From Phocaeicola coprophilus (GTDB lineage: Bacteria; Bacteroidota; Bacteroidia; Bacteroidales; Bacteroidaceae), in NCBI GenBank assembly GCA_016900015.1, contig JACJJM010000001.1, positions 248,001-312,000 of the forward strand: a DNA stretch of 64,000 nucleotides. Direction: 5' to 3'. Position 1 is the first letter of the stretch. Each line of letters begins with the position of its first letter. Under the pieces are notes generated by a model. That model was given only the letters and a program-made list of their open reading frames with translations, did not search any database and was not told where the DNA came from. This document shows, piece by piece, positions 1-8,498 of the stretch. A program made the translations under genes and the position numbers.

Positions 1-228
1 GTATAAACTTAGTCTAAGAATATACGTACTAAAGTTAGATTTGTGCATTCTTAGGCTAAGAATAAAGAATTTACGGGACTTCGACATTTTATTCCGGCGA
101 TTGCAGACTTTTTTCCCGGCTGTCAGAAGGATTTGTGCTCGCTATGGTGTGCGGGGCATGTAGGGAGGCGGCGGAAAGCCGGGAGAGAATCGGACTATGG
201 CAATGACGGATGGGGTAAAGAGTTGTGC

Positions 229-705
229 TCAGGTCTCCTTTTGGCACGCCCTTCGGAGCAGCTCGCTGATGGTCAGTCCCGTGACGGGATGAATGAGGTC
301 GGGGGCTATCTCCGCCAGCGGACGGAGGACAAAGAGGCGGTCTGCCATGCCCGGATGGGGCAGGGTCAGTGCGGGAGTGGTGAGGCAGAGGCCGTCGTAG
401 AGGAGGATGTCGATGTCGATGGGGCGGTCGGTGTAAATGCCTCCGGCGCTTTTGTGCGTGCGGCCGAGGTCGCGCTCGATTTGCTGTGTGCGTGCAAGCA
501 CCTCCTCCGGCGCGAGCGTCGTCTCGGCGCGGAGGGCGGCATTCAGAAATGTGTTGTCCGAGCAGAATCCCCAGGGAGCTGTCTCGTAAAACGACGATAG
601 GGAAGTCACCTTCCCTATCGTGCGGTTGATTTCTTCGACGGCCCTGTGCAGGTTGTCCGCCTTGTCGCCCAGGTTGGTGCCCAGGCCCAGATAAATGGTT
701 GCCAT
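229..705 (-). CDS. folK: HPPK, folate biosynthesis pyrophosphokinase
   Basis: This 158-residue protein matches 6-hydroxymethyl-7,8-dihydropterin pyrophosphokinase. That enzyme moves pyrophosphate from ATP to the pterin alcohol just before dihydropteroate synthase in folate synthesis. The start reads IYLGLGTNLGD, the usual HPPK opening. YETAPWGF, near residue 40, and DRPIDIDILLYD, near residues 93-104, are the family signature, with the metal-binding aspartates in the second. The length is normal for a stand-alone HPPK. It is the last gene of the minus-strand ftsX-to-folK run and begins 15 bases after the queA stop, so co-transcription is likely. No clear terminator was seen beyond it. Confidence 0.95.
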   Translation of the reverse strand: MATIYLGLGTNLGDKADNLHRAVEEINRTIGKVTSLSSFYETAPWGFCSDNTFLNAALRAETTLAPEEVLARTQQIERDLGRTHKSAGGIYTDRPIDIDILLYDGLCLTTPALTLPHPGMADRLFVLRPLAEIAPDLIHPVTGLTISELLRRACQKET

Positions 706-720
706 GCTTCGGGTGCGGGT

Positions 721-1773
721 TTAGTCGATGATGAGCATGGCGTCGCCGTAGGTGCCGAAGCGGTAGTCTTCTTCCAGCGCAACGTCGTAGGCGTGCATGA
801 TGAGGTCATAGCCTCCGTAAGCGGCTACGAGCATGAGCAGCGTGGAGTAGGGCAGGTGGAAGTTGGACACCATGGCGTCGGCCAGGGAGAATTCATAGGG
901 CGGGAAGATGAACTTGTTGGTCCATCCTTCGTATTCCTTCAGGTGTCCGTCTGCTCCGACGGCGGTCTCGATGGCACGCATGACGGTCGTGCCCACGGCG
1001 CAGACGCGGTGTCCGCCATCCTTGGCTTCATTGACCAGTCGTGTGGCTTCAGCCTCGACGAACATCTGTTCAGAGTCCATCTTGTGTTTGGTGAGGTCTT
1101 CGACATCGATGTCGCGGAAGTTTCCCAGTCCGGCATGGAGGGTGATGTAGGCAAAGTTGATGCCTTTGATTTCCATGCGTTTCATGAGTTCACGGCTGAA
1201 GTGCAGTCCGGCTGTGGGTGCGGTCACTGCGCCTTCGTTGCGTGCGAAGATGGTCTGGAAGTTCTCTTCATCCTCCGGCTCGACAGGACGGTGTATGAAC
1301 GTGGGGAGGGGCGGCTCGCCCAATGCGTAGAGAGCTTTCTTGAATTCGTCGTGCGGGCCGTCGTAGAGGAAGCGCAGGGTACGTCCGCGGGAGGTGGTGT
1401 TATCGATGACTTCGGCGACCATGGAGTCGTCTTCGCCGAAGTAGAGTTTGTTGCCGATGCGAATCTTGCGTGCAGGGTCGACAAGTACGTCCCAGAGGCG
1501 GAGTTCTTCGTTCAACTCGCGCAGGAGGAATACTTCGATGCGTGCGCCTGTCTTTTCCTTGTTGCCGTAGAGGCGTGCGGGGAACACTTTGGTGTCGTTG
1601 AAGATGAATACGTCCTTATCGTCAAAGTAGTCCAGAATATCCTTGAAGGTGCGATGCTCGATTTCGCCCGTTTTCTTGTGGACGACCATCAAGCGTGCTT
1701 CGTCGCGATGTTTGGCCGGATGGAGTGCGATTTTCTCCTCCGGAAGTTTAAATTTGAATTGCGATAGTTTCAT
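721..1773 (-). CDS. queA: S-adenosylmethionine:tRNA ribosyltransferase-isomerase
   Basis: This 350-residue protein is QueA. It transfers and rearranges the ribosyl part of S-adenosylmethionine onto preQ1 in tRNA to give epoxyqueuosine. It opens [19 protein letters not shown], typical of QueA, and carries the conserved [20 protein letters not shown] and [10 protein letters not shown] segments. The length matches the family. The ATG at 1773 is 12 bases from the truB stop and lies in a conserved gene order with truB upstream and folK downstream. Both neighbours fit: TruB and QueA modify tRNA and FolK belongs to pterin metabolism. Confidence 0.96.
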   Translation of the reverse strand: MKLSQFKFKLPEEKIALHPAKHRDEARLMVVHKKTGEIEHRTFKDILDYFDDKDVFIFNDTKVFPARLYGNKEKTGARIEVFLLRELNEELRLWDVLVDPARKIRIGNKLYFGEDDSMVAEVIDNTTSRGRTLRFLYDGPHDEFKKALYALGEPPLPTFIHRPVEPEDEENFQTIFARNEGAVTAPTAGLHFSRELMKRMEIKGINFAYITLHAGLGNFRDIDVEDLTKHKMDSEQMFVEAEATRLVNEAKDGGHRVCAVGTTVMRAIETAVGADGHLKEYEGWTNKFIFPPYEFSLADAMVSNFHLPYSTLLMLVAAYGGYDLIMHAYDVALEEDYRFGTYGDAMLIID

Positions 1774-1785
1774 GTATCTTCGTTT

Positions 1786-2520
1786 TTAATAGTTTATGCC
1801 GATGTGTGATGTTGTATCTCCTTCGTCAGGGGTTATTTCTTGCTGTTCGACCCAGGCTTCTATCTCGTCGAGCTTCAGGCAGTCCTCCAGCCGGACGTCA
1901 CCGACCCGCGTGCGTTCGAGGGCCGTAAGGTGTGCTCCGCTGTGGAGGGCGAAGCCGATGTCGCGTGCCAATGCGCGGATGTATGTCCCCTTGCTGCACA
2001 CGACGCGTATCCGGATGTCGGGCAGTGCGCAGTCCATCAGTTCGATTTCGTCGATGACGAGGGTCTTGGGCTTGAGTTCGACATCGCGTCCTTTGCGTGC
2101 CAGGTCGTAGGCCCGTTTGCCGTCGATCTTGCATGCCGAGAACGCAGGCGGCACTTGCTCGATGCTGCCGACAAACTGCCGCAGTGTCTCCTCCACCAGT
2201 TCGCGGGTAATATGCTCCGTGGGGTAGGTGGCGTCGATTTCCTTTTCCAGGTCAAACGACGGGGTCGTGGCTCCCAGGCGGATGGTGGCGACGTATTCCT
2301 TGGTCTGGTATTGGAACTCCTCGATGCGTTTGGTCGCCTTACCTGTACAAAGAATCATCACGCCGGTGGCCAGCGGGTCGAGTGTTCCGGCGTGTCCGAC
2401 CTTCATTTTCTTCACGCCCTGCTTGCGGCAGACGAAATATCGGACCTTGTTTACTACGCCGAACGAAGTCCATCCATAGGGCTTGTTGACATAGATGATT
2501 GCTCCTTCCTTGAAATTCAT
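1786..2520 (-). CDS. truB: tRNA pseudouridine(55) synthase
   Basis: TruB makes pseudouridine 55 in the T-arm of tRNA. The catalytic aspartate lies in GHAGTLDPLATGVM near residue 50. The KGTYIRALARDIG segment, near residue 180, is also diagnostic. An upstream in-frame GTG exists at 2526, but I chose the ATG at 2520, which starts MNFKEGAIIYVNKP and keeps ten bases between it and the uppP stop; this gives 244 residues. The gene is short compared with enterobacterial TruB because it lacks a long C-terminal PUA extension, as is common in this phylum. It sits inside the ftsX-folK operon. Confidence 0.95.
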   Translation of the reverse strand: MNFKEGAIIYVNKPYGWTSFGVVNKVRYFVCRKQGVKKMKVGHAGTLDPLATGVMILCTGKATKRIEEFQYQTKEYVATIRLGATTPSFDLEKEIDATYPTEHITRELVEETLRQFVGSIEQVPPAFSACKIDGKRAYDLARKGRDVELKPKTLVIDEIELMDCALPDIRIRVVCSKGTYIRALARDIGFALHSGAHLTALERTRVGDVRLEDCLKLDEIEAWVEQQEITPDEGDTTSHIGINY

Positions 2521-2530
2521 GGGCACAGGT

Positions 2531-3382
2531 TTACAGGGTGAGTTCGTGTCCGCTCAGCAACAGGATGAGAATCACCGCACCCACGATAATGCGGTACCAT
2601 CCGAATGCCTTGAAGCCGTATTTGGTGACAAAGGCAATGAAGAACTTGATGGCCAGCAGCGCGACGATGAAAGCCACCACATTGCCCACGATCAGTGCCG
2701 CGAGGTTTTCCCGCAGGATTTCCGTCCCTCCTTCCATAAAAAGCTTGGCCAGCTTGTAGACTGTCGCGGCAAACATGGTCGGCACAGCCAGGAAGAATGA
2801 GAATTCGGCTGCTGCCTTGCGGGTCAGCCGTTGGGCCATGCCGCCCACGATGGTGGCCATCGAGCGCGACACGCCGGGTATCATCGAGATGCACTGGAAC
2901 AGTCCGATGAGGAAAGCCCGTTTCTCGGTCAGCTCCGTCTGCTCGCTTCCTTTGTTGAATATCCGGTCACAGAACAGCATGAACACGCCGCCTACAATGA
3001 GCATGACAGCCACGACCGTGACGCTCTCCAGCATGGCGTCGATGGCATCGCTGCACAGCAGGCCCAGCACGGCCGCGGGGATGAAAGCCACCAGCAACTT
3101 CCAGTAGAAATCATACTTGTGGAGGAGTCTCCGTACAAACGAAGCTCCTTCCGGTGCCGGCGTGCGGTTCAGGCGGAAGAACCGTTTCCAGTAGAGTATC
3201 ACCACCGAGAGGATGGCGCCAAACTGGATGATGAACGTGAATGCCTTTACAAACTCTGTACTCTCTACGCCCAACACGTTTTGGGCAATAATCATGTGTC
3301 CTGTCGACGATACGGGCAGGAATTCTGTAAGTCCTTCGACGATTGCGATGACAATCGTTTCGAACATCGTTAAATCTTCCAT
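2531..3382 (-). CDS. uppP: Undecaprenyl-diphosphatase
   Basis: This 283-residue polytopic membrane protein is the BacA/UppP type of undecaprenyl pyrophosphate phosphatase. It recycles the lipid carrier for peptidoglycan and other envelope polymers. The two active-site motifs are visible: [14 protein letters not shown] near residues 16-29 and PGVSRSMAT near the middle. Eight or so hydrophobic segments fill the rest. The ATG at 3382 is two bases from the upstream stop, and a second ATG at 3367 ([12 protein letters not shown]) could also be used. The setting between ftsX/DUF3098 and truB is the usual Bacteroidota order and suggests one envelope/division transcript. Confidence 0.95.
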   Translation of the reverse strand: MEDLTMFETIVIAIVEGLTEFLPVSSTGHMIIAQNVLGVESTEFVKAFTFIIQFGAILSVVILYWKRFFRLNRTPAPEGASFVRRLLHKYDFYWKLLVAFIPAAVLGLLCSDAIDAMLESVTVVAVMLIVGGVFMLFCDRIFNKGSEQTELTEKRAFLIGLFQCISMIPGVSRSMATIVGGMAQRLTRKAAAEFSFFLAVPTMFAATVYKLAKLFMEGGTEILRENLAALIVGNVVAFIVALLAIKFFIAFVTKYGFKAFGWYRIIVGAVILILLLSGHELTL

Positions 3383-3384
3383 GT

Positions 3385-3648
3385 TTACTTCTTGTTGTTA
3401 TCTGACTCTTTTAATGACGATTCTTCTTTTCTAGGTCTGCGAATGACGGCGTATATCATAAATATGAATCCTATGAAGCTCACGATAGGAGCCACCTTGA
3501 TGCGGCGTGTGCTGAATATCTCAGGATTGAATTGTGTTTCGGTCGAGCCGGCTCCTGACATCAGCAGGAAACCGATGATGACGACGGCCATTCCTGCAAT
3601 GAGCAGGATGAAGTTTGTCTTGTCAAAAGCGAATTTTTGTCTGTCCAT
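3385..3648 (-). CDS. DUF3098 small membrane protein
   Basis: This 87-residue protein matches the DUF3098 family by its layout and position. It has a short basic start ([13 protein letters not shown]), a first membrane span, a polar stretch with [15 protein letters not shown], a second membrane span, and a charged tail rich in Lys, Glu and Ser. Its function is not known. It is found between ftsX and uppP in many Bacteroidota, as here, with two-base gaps on both sides. The linkage suggests a role in the cell envelope or division, which is inference only. Confidence 0.85.
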   Translation of the reverse strand: MDRQKFAFDKTNFILLIAGMAVVIIGFLLMSGAGSTETQFNPEIFSTRRIKVAPIVSFIGFIFMIYAVIRRPRKEESSLKESDNNKK

Positions 3649-3650
3649 GA

Positions 3651-4523
3651 TTACATATAATATAAAGAACCTGCACTCAGGCGAAGGTATTTGTTAATCG
3701 AGATATAGGCGCAAAGATAAGTGATCAGCAGGCCGAAGGCCAGCGTGGCCACTGAGACCCACAACATCGTCTCCGGCGTGATGATGGCCAGCAGCGAAGG
3801 TTCGTAATGGACCAGCGCGTAGGCAGCCGAGAGCAGCACGACGTCAGCCGCCATCCCCGACAGGAGGCCTACCCAGAAATTGCGCATGAGGAAAGGCCTG
3901 CGGATGAATGCCCAGCTGGCTCCCACCAGCTTCATCGTGTGGATGAGGAAACGTTTGGAGTAGATGGTCAGCCGTATGGTGTTGTTGATAAGTGCGAAGG
4001 AGATGAGCGTGAACAATGCAGCCACGCCCAGCAGTCCCGCGCTCAGCTTGCGGATGTTGGCATTGACAGAGTCCATCAGCCCTTCCCGGTAGTCCACGTC
4101 GGTCACGAGCTTGTTGTCCAGGATGCGTTTCTTTATCCACGCGACACTGTCCGCATTGGCGTATGCGGCGTTCAGGCGCAACTCGATGGACGGATAGAAC
4201 GGATTGTCGTCGAGCAAGTCCGTCTGGTCAGTTCCCATAGCCTCGGTATATTCCTTCAAAGCCTGTTCTTTGGAGATATAGGCCGACTCTTTGACAAAAG
4301 CCTCCTTGTCCAGTTCTTTTTGAAGTTGCAAGATGGATTTCTCCGGGGCGTCGGCGTCGAGGAGGATGGAGAAGTTGAGGCTCTCGCGCACATAGACGGA
4401 CAGACTACGGGCTGATAAAACAAAAAAGACCATCATTCCCAACAATATCAATACCATCGTCGTACTGATGCAGGAAGTGATGAACTGCATATCGAAAAGG
4501 CGTACCGTCTGTGTGTGTGGCAT
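3651..4523 (-). CDS. ftsX: Cell division protein FtsX
   Basis: This 290-residue protein is the permease-like partner of the ATPase FtsE, which controls peptidoglycan hydrolases at the septum. One hydrophobic span follows a short cytoplasmic start (MVLILLGMMVFFVLSARSL). A periplasmic domain of about 120 residues comes next, then three spans in the C-terminal half, the usual FtsX topology. No ftsE lies beside it. It is the first gene of the operon. About 27 bases upstream on the minus strand there is a fair -7 box, TTTCTTTG, at 4550-4557. Confidence 0.93.
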   Translation of the reverse strand: MPHTQTVRLFDMQFITSCISTTMVLILLGMMVFFVLSARSLSVYVRESLNFSILLDADAPEKSILQLQKELDKEAFVKESAYISKEQALKEYTEAMGTDQTDLLDDNPFYPSIELRLNAAYANADSVAWIKKRILDNKLVTDVDYREGLMDSVNANIRKLSAGLLGVAALFTLISFALINNTIRLTIYSKRFLIHTMKLVGASWAFIRRPFLMRNFWVGLLSGMAADVVLLSAAYALVHYEPSLLAIITPETMLWVSVATLAFGLLITYLCAYISINKYLRLSAGSLYYM

Positions 4524-4549
4524 AAAGCGACTCTTTAGCTAAATTGGTG

Positions 4550-4557
4550 CAAAGAAA
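4550..4557 (-). promoter_or_regulatory. Putative -7 box of the ftsX operon
   Basis: Read on the minus strand this is TTTCTTTG, one base off the Bacteroidota TAnnTTTG box, with a TTTG about 5 bases further upstream of the spacer region. It lies 27 bases before the ftsX ATG. The match is imperfect, so the call is tentative. Confidence 0.4.
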
Positions 4558-4778
4558 CAAATTAATTGGATTAAAGGCTTTGTGTATTAAGAGGATTTAA
4601 TAAAATAAGTGGTTGGCCGTCCGGATGGAGGGGTTGGGTAGCCTCGGTTCCGTACGCTTCAGATTCAATTATTTTCTAAAATCCCTATGACGGAAGCAGT
4701 ATGCAGGACATGCTGGCGCAATCACCTGGTTATCAATCTTTGAACAGAGCGGACAGAAGCCCTAAAGGGAAAGCGAGG

Positions 4779-4838
4779 GCCGGACCTAGGGTAGCCGACC
4801 ACGGAAAGGAGGCCGTCCGACCTTACCCTAGGTCCGGC
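4779..4838. repeat. 22-bp-unit repeat family, locus A (hairpin)
   Basis: A perfect 15-bp inverted repeat, GCCGGACCTAGGGTA at 4779-4793 and its complement at 4824-4838, encloses one CGGAAAGGAGG unit starting at 4802. The same core recurs at five other intergenic sites in the window. The gap between the ftsX and TlpA operons, 4524-4996, otherwise holds only the ftsX promoter and the terminator at its end. Confidence 0.8.
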
Positions 4839-4918
4839 TCCCGCCAGCCCTTTAGCCGCCTGCCGGACGGTAGTTGTTTTGTGAATATATTTGGATGGAA
4901 GAAAAATATTCCTGGAAC

Positions 4919-4962
4919 AAAAAAAGCCCCGTCGACTGCTTGTTGGAGAGAGTCGGCGGGGC
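4919..4962 (-). terminator. Rho-independent terminator of the TlpA/SusCD operon
   Basis: On the minus strand a 12-bp stem (arms 4951-4962 and 4926-4937, one mismatch) is followed by seven T residues at 4925-4919. It begins 34 bases after the stop codon at 4997, so it ends the eight-gene operon. Confidence 0.88.
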
Positions 4963-4996
4963 AAAAGCGAATTGTCTAATTAATAAAGGATGGCGT

Positions 4997-6151
4997 TTAT
5001 AATCCCAGTAGTTCTTTTACTTTTTGAATCATGTGGTCGCCGCGCAGGTCGATGGCTATCAGTTTGCCTTCCGGGTCGAGCAGGAAGGTTTTGGGGATGG
5101 CTGACACGCCAAGGTCGCGTGCTGCGGGAGAGTTCCAACCGTAGAGGTCGGAGACGTGTACCCAGTCGGGCAGATTCATGCCCATTGTGGGGATGGCATC
5201 GGTCCAGGCCTTTTTCTTGTTGTCAAGCGAGAAGCTGACGATGACGAATTTGTCCTTCACGCTGCGTGTCTCGTTGTAAAGCTTGATGACAAAGGGGATT
5301 TCACGTCGGCACGGTCCGCACCAGGAAGCCCAGAAGTCGAGCAACACGTATTTTCCGCGGAAGTCTTTTAATGTCAATTTCTTGTTGTCAGCCGTCGGCA
5401 TGGTGATGTTGGGCAGTTCAGAACCTATGCCAATGTTTTTTGCCAGAACGGCGTTGGAGAAAGCTTCCTCGTAAGGGTGGCCGTCCAAGGCCGGATTCAT
5501 GCTTTGGCGCAGTCTGTTTGCTTCGTCGAAGGAGATGGTGTAGAGCAGTTCCTTCTGCATCATGAGGGGTGACAGCGGAGAGTCGTTGTGTTCCAGCAGG
5601 AAGCGCATGCGGGCCAGATGGGTTTTGAATTTGGCTTCTCCGCCTATGCGTGTGCGGCTTGCTATGCCTTCCTTGGAGTCGATCCAGGCCACGGGGTGTA
5701 TCTGGCTGAACTGTCTGAGCGAGTCCATCTGGATGCGTGTACACTGTTCGCCAATCCGTTTGTAGGCCTCATACAAGTCGTTGGTGGGTGTGCCTGTGGC
5801 ATGTGCTCCGTTTGGATAGGCGGCGTCCATGTGGATTTTGACCGTACCCGGTTCGACAAAGAAGGCTGTGTTGCCATTGTCGAATCCCGTAAGCAGGTAG
5901 ATTTCGGATTGATGGCCGTCTTTGAGCTGATGTCTGATGACGAAACTGTTGCCGTTGACCGTGGCTGAGTCGACGAGTATGGGAAGTTCCATTTCATTCA
6001 TCCGGTTTAGATAGACTTTTTGGATGTGGGCATCGCCATGGCAGAGCTTGGTGTTGCTGAATGTGCCTTCGATGATGCATGTTTCTTGGGCTTGTGACAA
6101 GGACGTGCACCCGAAACATGCGAGTAATATGAATGATAGTTTCTGTAACAT
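4997..6151 (-). CDS. TlpA-like thiol-disulfide oxidoreductase with DUF4369 N-terminus
   Basis: This 384-residue exported protein has a signal peptide ending near residue 21 (FGCTSLSQAQ). An N-terminal DUF4369-like region of beta strands, to about residue 110, is followed by a helical linker and a C-terminal AhpC/TSA-TlpA thioredoxin fold. The redox motif WCGPC is intact, with cysteines at about 278 and 281, and the cis-proline loop reads VSAIPKTFLL. Such proteins reduce or exchange disulfides in the periplasm. It is the last gene of the operon and follows a redox-dead relative. The stop is followed by a strong terminator. The substrate cannot be told from sequence. The signal peptide also holds a Cys, so lipid anchoring is possible. 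Confidence 0.88.
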   Translation of the reverse strand: MLQKLSFILLACFGCTSLSQAQETCIIEGTFSNTKLCHGDAHIQKVYLNRMNEMELPILVDSATVNGNSFVIRHQLKDGHQSEIYLLTGFDNGNTAFFVEPGTVKIHMDAAYPNGAHATGTPTNDLYEAYKRIGEQCTRIQMDSLRQFSQIHPVAWIDSKEGIASRTRIGGEAKFKTHLARMRFLLEHNDSPLSPLMMQKELLYTISFDEANRLRQSMNPALDGHPYEEAFSNAVLAKNIGIGSELPNITMPTADNKKLTLKDFRGKYVLLDFWASWCGPCRREIPFVIKLYNETRSVKDKFVIVSFSLDNKKKAWTDAIPTMGMNLPDWVHVSDLYGWNSPAARDLGVSAIPKTFLLDPEGKLIAIDLRGDHMIQKVKELLGL

Positions 6152-6176
6152 AGGATGGTGTGGTTAAGGGGTTCTG

Positions 6177-7328
6177 TTATTCATAGGATTCTATGCCTTC
6201 AGCAATGCGCGTGACTTTGTTTACGAGGTCATCACCGTGCAGTTCGAGGCTGATGATGCGTCCTTGGGGATTGATCAGGACCGTGTAGGGCAATTTCTTG
6301 ACTTTGTAAAGTTGGGCCGCTTTGGACTTAAATCCTTGCAAGGTCGAGAGGTGGTGCCAGTGTGGGTCGTTCATGTCCAGGCGGGTGATTGCCTCGGTCC
6401 ATGCCTGCCGGTCGGTGTCGAGCGAATAGCTCAGGATGGCTACTCTGCCGAATTGGTTGGCAGCTTTCAGGGCGGCTTTCAGGCTGCTTATTTCGTCGAT
6501 GGAAGCCTGGTCGTTTGAAGCCCAGAAATGGATGATCACGTAATTGCCTTCCAGGTCGGTCGATGACAGTCGTTTCCCTTCCACGTCTTTGCCTGTGATA
6601 ATCGGGCTTTGGGAACCGGACTTGAGGTCTTCGCTGTAGGAGAAGCTGAGCATTTCTTCGTAGAGAGGATGCTTTTTCATGCTTTCCGGAATCGCGCAAA
6701 GGATGTCCCGCTCCATGGTGTAGGCGGAGAAGAAATCGCGGCAATAGTCATTGACCATCCACACGGCGATGGGTTCATACAGGTTGGCTGCGATGAAGTC
6801 GAGCACATCCAGTCGGGCCAGTTCGTTCTGCCGGTTGCGTTCGGTGTCCACATAGTGTTGCATGACTACGGGATTGGCTTTGATGTCGGCAGGAAGCGAT
6901 GTTTTGTAAGCCTCAAGTTTTTGTTGGGCGTTTTGCCGGCCTCGGGCATCGATGTCTTTTAGCTGGTTATAGACTTCGTTGTTGTGCGAGCCTGTGACGC
7001 GTGCTTTTTCAGGGTTTTGGGCGTCGATTCCCGTGACTGTGAGTTCGGCCGGGTCGAGAAAGAATGTCAGTGTCCCGTTGGGAAATCCGCTCAGGTAGAC
7101 CTTTTCCACTCTTTCGGGTACGGTCCCTTCGAAAGTGAATTTGCCTCGCTTCACTTTGGCTGAATCCAGTGTGATGGTATTGCCGAATTCGTCATCGTAG
7201 GTGAGATATAGTTGTTTGACGTCCTTCCGTGAGTCGTCGGATATGTCTCCTGTGAGCCGGAAGGTATCCTGTGCATGAGCATATAGTCCAAGGCTGCATG
7301 CCAGAAGGAAGAAAGTAAAGGTTTTCAT
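6177..7328 (-). CDS. Redox-dead TlpA-like protein (CXXC lost)
   Basis: This 383-residue exported protein is a close relative in layout of its two neighbours: signal peptide (LGLYAHAQ), DUF4369-like N-terminal domain, helical linker, thioredoxin fold. The normal WASWCGPC segment reads WASNDQAS here, starting at residue 269, so the two cysteines are replaced by Asp and Ser. The cis-proline loop (VKKLPYTVLI) and the rest of the fold are kept and the frame is open over the full length, so this is not simple decay. It may have become a binding or scaffold protein; that is inference. It lies 25 bases after the last TlpA gene's start in reading order and within the same operon. Confidence 0.85.
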   Translation of the reverse strand: MKTFTFFLLACSLGLYAHAQDTFRLTGDISDDSRKDVKQLYLTYDDEFGNTITLDSAKVKRGKFTFEGTVPERVEKVYLSGFPNGTLTFFLDPAELTVTGIDAQNPEKARVTGSHNNEVYNQLKDIDARGRQNAQQKLEAYKTSLPADIKANPVVMQHYVDTERNRQNELARLDVLDFIAANLYEPIAVWMVNDYCRDFFSAYTMERDILCAIPESMKKHPLYEEMLSFSYSEDLKSGSQSPIITGKDVEGKRLSSTDLEGNYVIIHFWASNDQASIDEISSLKAALKAANQFGRVAILSYSLDTDRQAWTEAITRLDMNDPHWHHLSTLQGFKSKAAQLYKVKKLPYTVLINPQGRIISLELHGDDLVNKVTRIAEGIESYE

Positions 7329-7367
7329 ATAGTCAATGTTAAAAAGATGGTCGTAGTGATGTTTATA

Positions 7368-8477
7368 TTACTGCTGTTCTAATGTGCGGGCTATGAATTG
7401 TTCCAGGGCATCTCCTTTTAGTCCGGTGGCAATGATGTTGTTGGAAGCATCAATGACAAACATGGCCGGCACGACACTCACACCGTAGAGGCTGGCCACG
7501 GGACATTTCCAGCCTTTGAGTGACGACACTTGTATCCACGGTAGCCCGTCCTTGGCGACAGCATCGGTCCAGCGTCGTTTGTCGGTGTCGAGCGAGACGC
7601 CGATGATTTCGAGTCCCTTGTCCTTATAGGCGGCATAGATTTCCTTCAGTTTGGGATTGTTCAGGCGGCAAGGCCCGCACCAGGAAGCCCAGAAGTCTAC
7701 AATCTTGATTCGTGCCTCGACCGAGCTGAGGGTTATGGATTTTCCATCAGGCGTGTCGAGGGTGAAATCAGGAGCCGGCTTGCCCGTGGTCGCCGCGTCC
7801 AGTCGTTTGGCCCGCTGGGCGAGCATTTGTCCGTAAATGCTCTTTTGTGCTTGCGGCCCTAAATCTGCATATTGCTCCAGGCTGCCAGCCGCATCAAGTT
7901 CGTTCTGGCAAGTGAAGGTGTAGACGATGTAGGCTTTGAGCACGTCGTCGCGTGAGGCAAGAAATTGGCGGATTTGTTCACCGCTTTCTTTCCGATAGGC
8001 TTCCAGCCGGTCATTGGCCGCACTGGCGCTTCTGAATTTGGACTGTGCTTTTAGCTGTTCGAATATCTGCTGGAGGGAGTCGCGCCGCGTGCTGATGGTC
8101 TGAATGTTATTCAAATAGCGCAGCCAGTCGGCCTGAAGCCCTTCTCCCCGGATATACGAATCGTTGCCGTTGCTCAAGCAGGCTTCATAGGTGTGTCCAG
8201 GTTCGGCGAAGAAGAAGAAGCCTCCGCTGTAGTTCTCAAGTATGATTTGAACGCCTGTCGGCTCTTTGACCATGCCTTCCAGCGTGAACTCGGAAGACTC
8301 TTTGAAGTCAGTTGTGGCAATGGTATCGGTTTGCGTCTCATTGACGGGAACGATCATGAGCAGACGTCCGGAACCGATACCTTTGACGATGCCGTTGACT
8401 TTGACAGGCTGTTGTGCGGTCAAGCACAAGTGGCAGCACAAGCCTGCCAAGCATAGCAAAAGTGTTAAGTGTCGCAT
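7368..8477 (-). CDS. TlpA-like thiol-disulfide oxidoreductase
   Basis: This 369-residue exported protein has a signal peptide ending near LCLTAQ and a DUF4369-like N-terminal domain with FFFFAEPGHTYEA, in which the phenylalanine-rich strand recalls its neighbours. A charged helical middle follows, then a TlpA thioredoxin domain with WCGPC at about residues 266-270 and the cis-proline loop VSVVPAMFVI. It should catalyse thiol-disulfide exchange in the periplasm. It follows the PKD-like lipoprotein gene by 21 bases and precedes the redox-dead copy. The three may have arisen by tandem duplication and then diverged strongly. Confidence 0.88.
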   Translation of the reverse strand: MRHLTLLLCLAGLCCHLCLTAQQPVKVNGIVKGIGSGRLLMIVPVNETQTDTIATTDFKESSEFTLEGMVKEPTGVQIILENYSGGFFFFAEPGHTYEACLSNGNDSYIRGEGLQADWLRYLNNIQTISTRRDSLQQIFEQLKAQSKFRSASAANDRLEAYRKESGEQIRQFLASRDDVLKAYIVYTFTCQNELDAAGSLEQYADLGPQAQKSIYGQMLAQRAKRLDAATTGKPAPDFTLDTPDGKSITLSSVEARIKIVDFWASWCGPCRLNNPKLKEIYAAYKDKGLEIIGVSLDTDKRRWTDAVAKDGLPWIQVSSLKGWKCPVASLYGVSVVPAMFVIDASNNIIATGLKGDALEQFIARTLEQQ

Positions 8478-8498
8478 AATGTACAGTGGTTAATGAAA

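Noticed and set aside
133-600. 155-codon plus-strand frame opposite folK
   Set aside because: It is antisense to a well-supported folK gene and has no recognisable domain.
646-1767. 373-codon plus-strand open frame opposite queA
   Set aside because: It mirrors the queA coding strand, and the product shows only low-complexity Val/Gly/Asp runs with no family signature.
4701-4979. Two short opposite open frames in the gap before the TlpA gene
   Set aside because: They run across the palindromic repeat and the terminator and have no protein features.
6177-7328. Pseudogene call for the CXXC-less TlpA-like gene
   Set aside because: The frame is intact over its full length, with signal peptide and cis-proline kept, so loss is limited to the redox site.
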